Source: Nocardia caishijiensis NBRC 108228
GTDB taxonomy: Bacteria; Actinomycetota; Actinomycetes; Mycobacteriales; Mycobacteriaceae
Assembly: GCF_001612825.1 (NCBI RefSeq)
Contig: NZ_BDBE01000026.1
Span: forward strand, 27,701 to 91,700
DNA length: 64,000 bases
Direction of reading: 5' to 3'
Of this stretch, positions 61,503-64,000 are shown piece by piece. The notes beneath the pieces are model-generated. The model worked only from the letters and a program-made list of their open reading frames with translations, searched no databases and was not told the origin of the DNA. The position numbers and the translations under genes are program-made. Positions within the stretch are counted from its first letter, which is position 1; every line of letters begins with the position of its first letter.

Positions 61503-61874
61503 TCATCCGATCTTCTCGAACCGAACTGCGCGTCGAAGCCTCCCACCCTCACGCAGATTCAGTGTCATGCGCTTGGCACTCCAGACTCCGTCCACTTCGA
61601 CTATGCAGTTGCGGAAATGGCTGGTCGAGGTAAAGGTTAGGCAATTGTCCGTGGTGAGCGTGTAGTGCGTGAGATGTACCCCGGCGACCACGGATTCCTT
61701 GCGAAGCCATGTCTCGATCACGGCGGCATCCGCCGAGGTGGGTACTGATTTTATCAGCACATCGAGAACTGTCCCGTCCGGGTAGAATCGAAATACGTGC
61801 ACGTCTGCGGCGAAGATCCCCGACGGCCTGCGAGACGATCGCCCGCGGCGGACCCGGCTGCTGCGCTTGCTCAT
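61503..61874 (-). CDS. Hypothetical protein, about 123 residues
   Basis: The C-terminal part looks coding: VHVFRFYPDGTVLDVLIK, then IETWLRKESVVAGVHLTHYTLTTDNCLTFTSTSHFRN and a basic end. A beta-rich small domain is likely. The N-terminus is uncertain. The ATG at 61874 (MSKRSSRVRRGRSS) gives a basic leader; upstream in-frame sequence up to 62006 is less protein-like. I do not recognise a family. The 275 bp upstream (61875-62149) hold no clear gene. Confidence 0.5.
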   Translation of the reverse strand: MSKRSSRVRRGRSSRRPSGIFAADVHVFRFYPDGTVLDVLIKSVPTSADAAVIETWLRKESVVAGVHLTHYTLTTDNCLTFTSTSHFRNCIVEVDGVWSAKRMTLNLREGGRLRRAVRFEKIG

Positions 61875-62149
61875 CACGCAGATGCTGCCAGGAAACCGGT
61901 GGGCGGCACACCTCGCGGCACTGCAGGTGTCGCCCGGACGTGCGGTAGGCGCCACGAGCGTAGGAGTCGACTGCGAATCGAAGGCCTCGGATGTGGCGCT
62001 CAGCATTTGCGGTTGTCAGTGTCCCTGTGCCGGAGCATCTTTGGGGAGCAGCTCGGGCTCTTGCGCATACGTCGTGTGGAGCGGGTTCGGTGTTTCGACC
62101 GAACATCGTGACGGTAGGGTTCGGTGATCAATCCGGGGAGGACTACCGC

Positions 62150-62665
62150 ATGGCACAGCTTCAGCATCGGATCGCTGAGATGACCGATGATTCGGGCTTC
62201 CTCGGCCTTGTCGACCCCCACGCGTACACGTCGTTCGTGGGCGAAGACTGGACCTTGGAGATGCTGTTCGGGCGCTTCGAAGCCGAGATACGGCAGCGGA
62301 CGATGCTGCTGTGGGGAACCGGTGGTGAGGAGCGGTGGCGGATCGACCTTTTGGATTCCCCGGTGGATCCGCGCCTGCCGGTCATCAGGCAGATCACCGG
62401 CCCCATCACCGTGACAGGTGGTGAGCTGATCGTCGTCAACCTGGAGACGGTCACCATGGCTGCCCAATACGCGGACTCGGCCGTGGATGACGACAAGGAC
62501 ATTTACGGGTCCGGTATCGCACTCCCCAACGGCGACTACATCTGCACCGTCAGCCAACTCACCGATCCCGAAGAGGATCGGACACACGACGGCCCCGACT
62601 TCCACCTCCACCTGACAGCCGGGCACACCCCACCATGGTCCGGGGTCGCTTGGTCCGAACTGTGA
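62150..62665 (+). CDS. Hypothetical protein, 171 residues
   Basis: This is a soluble acidic protein, MAQLQHRIAEMTDDSGFLGLVDPHAYTSFVGEDWTLEMLFGRFEAEIRQRTMLLWGTGGEERWRI, ending HLHLTAGHTPPWSGVAWSEL. I do not recognise the family. Similar proteins are seen among actinobacterial accessory genes. A GGGGAGG ribosome site precedes the ATG at 62150. No partner is obvious. Confidence 0.65.
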   Translation: MAQLQHRIAEMTDDSGFLGLVDPHAYTSFVGEDWTLEMLFGRFEAEIRQRTMLLWGTGGEERWRIDLLDSPVDPRLPVIRQITGPITVTGGELIVVNLETVTMAAQYADSAVDDDKDIYGSGIALPNGDYICTVSQLTDPEEDRTHDGPDFHLHLTAGHTPPWSGVAWSEL

Positions 62666-62755
62666 CGAAGCTACTTCTGCTGGTGTCTCGTGGGTTCCTC
62701 ATCGGCTAGTTGTCATCCGGCACCGCTGTCTGATGTCGCACGGGGTGCCGCTTCG

Positions 62756-63677
62756 CTAGTCGAATGCGTTCCAGGGTTGGAAGGGTACTCCGGTGAGTCG
62801 TTCGCTGTCGGCCCACAACCGCACGCCCGGTTCGCTGTCGGCGGCGCCTTTCGGGAGTTTCGCGGGTCTCGGAGTGCCGGAGGTCTGGTCGCGTCCGGCG
62901 GGGCCGATGAATTCGCCGCTGGTGATGTCGGGGCTGGTTGCGGCGTAGAGGGAGGGCCATGCGGCGCCGTCGGGCGAACCCATCAGCACGCGGGCCGCCA
63001 GTGGGGTGAGAAGGCGCGTCAGCGCTCCTGCGCCGTGTCGTTGGAGGCTGGTCATCGCCGAGCCGGGGTGGACGACGACGGCTTCGATCGGTGTGTGGGC
63101 GGTGCGGCGCGCGAGTTCGAGGGTGTAGACGCTGTTGGCGCGCTTGGACTTCGCCTACGCGGCCATCCCGCTGTAGTTGTTGTCGCTCATCAGGTCGTCG
63201 AGCTTGCCGAGGGGCCAGCGTGCGGCGATCACGCTGACGGTGAGGACACGAGCGGCGGGCGAGCGGCGGACAGCGGGCCAGATCAGGGCGTCGAAGGCGA
63301 AGTGGCCGAGATGATTTGTGCCTACCGTCATCTCGAACCCGTCGCGCGTGGTCAGGCGGGTGGGCAGATTCATCACCCCGGCGTTGTTGAACAACAAGTC
63401 GACGGTTTCGGTCGCCGCGATCCGCTGGCCGCTCGGCGCACGAGGTGAGATCGGACAGATCCAAGACCAGAGTGGTGGCCTCGGCCCGAGGCCCGGCGGC
63501 GCGTACGGCCTCGACCGTTTCGTCGAGCTTGATCTGATCGCGTTTGGCCAGGATCACCCGTGCGCCGCGCGCGGCCAGTGCACGAGCAGTCTCCCATCCG
63601 ATTCCGCTGTTGGCGCCGGTGAGCAGGGCGGTGCGGCCGGTCTGGTCAGGGACGTCCGCTGGAGTCCAGTGCGTCAT
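62756..63677 (-). pseudogene. SDR oxidoreductase disrupted by frameshift and stop codon
   Basis: The N-terminus is a normal SDR (MTHWTPADVPDQTGRTALLTGANSGIGWETARALAARGARVILA ... LVLDLSDLTS). The frame shifts near 63425-63440 and continues as TVDLLFNNAGVMNLPTRLTTRDGFEMTVGTNHLGHFAF. It then meets a TAG at about 63155 where the catalytic Tyr of YxxxK would be (MAA-stop-AKSKRANSVYTLEL). The C-terminal part to 62756 remains in that frame. Two independent lesions make a sequencing error unlikely. Confidence 0.88.
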
Positions 63678-63699
63678 GCGGGTCACGCCTTCCATGTTG

Positions 63700-63713
63700 A
63701 ATGAACGTTCATT
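63700..63713. promoter_or_regulatory. Perfect 14-bp palindrome, TetR-type operator
   Basis: AATGAACGTTCATT is self-complementary and lies 23 bp upstream of the SDR pseudogene start, between it and the divergent TetR remnant. The sequence and length are typical of TetR operators. It has survived although both flanking genes are broken. Confidence 0.6.
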
Positions 63714-63718
63714 GGCGG

Positions 63719-64000
63719 CTGTGGGACGCGGTGGGCTCGTTGTCGTGGACACGACCGTGGCGACGGTGCCGTTCGACGCCGACCGGCTGCCGGAGTACGC
63801 GGCGCAGCTCTACGATGCTGGCCCGGCGACCCCGAGGTGATGCGGTTCCTGATGTGGTATCACCTGCTACGTGGCGAGTTCGCCCAGCGTGCCTCGGTGG
63901 CCGAGTCGATGCGCGCGAAGGTCGAGGCGATCGAACAGGCGCAGCGACGCGGGACGGTGACCACGGCGCCGCCGGCCACACACATCCTGGCCTTGGTGCT
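63719..64000 (+). pseudogene. TetR-family regulator remnant (continues past window edge)
   Basis: TVATVPFDADRLPEYAAQLYDA, followed after a frameshift near 63825 by PEVMRFLMWYHLLRGEFAQRASVAESMRAKVEAIEQAQRRGTV, is a TetR ligand-binding domain. The N-terminal helix-turn-helix that should precede it is absent: only about 15 codons separate it from the operator region. The gene therefore appears to have lost its DNA-binding part and to carry a frameshift. It is cut by the right edge of the window. Confidence 0.75.

Noticed and set aside
1..64000. tRNA, rRNA, prophage, insertion sequences or restriction systems
   Set aside because: No tRNA-like cloverleaf, rRNA motif, transposase, integrase or terminal inverted repeat was recognised on reading both strands.

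Overview
The window is high-GC actinobacterial chromosome from a mycolic-acid group organism, most likely Nocardia or a close relative in the Nocardiaceae. The grounds are a Pup-proteasome locus, PafB/PafC, a gene order that follows the M. tuberculosis Rv2062c-Rv2097c block (dop, pup, prcB, prcA, pafA, pafB, pafC, tatA, tatC, helY, Q-rich membrane protein, exonuclease, pepE, F420/PPOX protein, SDR, cobL, cobK, cobIJ, cobH, cobG, cobN), abundant GTG starts and probable leaderless promoters. No rRNA, tRNA, CRISPR array, insertion sequence or phage was seen.

Layout. 1-6.96 kb: the end of a TetR gene, a DUF418 membrane protein, then dop, pup-prcB-prcA and pafA, i.e. depupylase, tag, 20S core and ligase. 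6.99-13.9 kb: an inserted fatty-acyl catabolic block, made of a divergent TetR, two acyl-CoA dehydrogenases, a ketoreductase, a thiolase destroyed by an internal deletion, an acyl-CoA ligase and a VOC protein. It separates pafA from pafBC. 14-24.7 kb: pafB-pafC, a ketopantoate-reductase-like gene, tatA, tatC, helY, a Q-rich DUF4333 protein, a 5'-3' exonuclease, pepE and an F420/PPOX protein. 24.8-44.2 kb: six cobalamin genes (cobL, cobK, cobIJ, cobH, cobG, cobN; no cobM). Among them lie a PadR regulator, an Lrp/DDAH divergent pair, a DRB0094-type RNA ligase, LtrA, an internally deleted SnoaL-like protein, a MerR regulator carrying a sliding-clamp-like domain, and a MarR/SMR-pair efflux operon. 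cobN is preceded by a cobalamin riboswitch.

44-52.7 kb: accessory genes. These are a two-gene unit of unknown function, a sirtuin with a DUF5655 gene, an MFS transporter with extra beta-sandwich repeats, small regulators, and an HxlR/oxidoreductase/SDR group that shares a duplicated 52-bp operator-like sequence. 52.8-58.2 kb: a minus-strand cluster resembling steroid-ring degradation (KshB-like reductase, frameshifted MFS, hsaE, hsaG, hsaF). 58.4-64 kb: hypothetical proteins, an FAD oxidoreductase and, at the right end, a divergent SDR/TetR pair in which both genes are broken around an intact palindromic operator.

The main biological themes are protein degradation and the DNA-damage response (Pup system, PafBC), Tat export, aerobic cobalamin synthesis, and lipid or steroid catabolism. 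Gene decay is a recurrent secondary signal: thiolase, SnoaL-like protein, thioesterase remnant, MFS, SDR and TetR. Domain calls rest on reading the translated sequences and recalled family knowledge, not on database searches.
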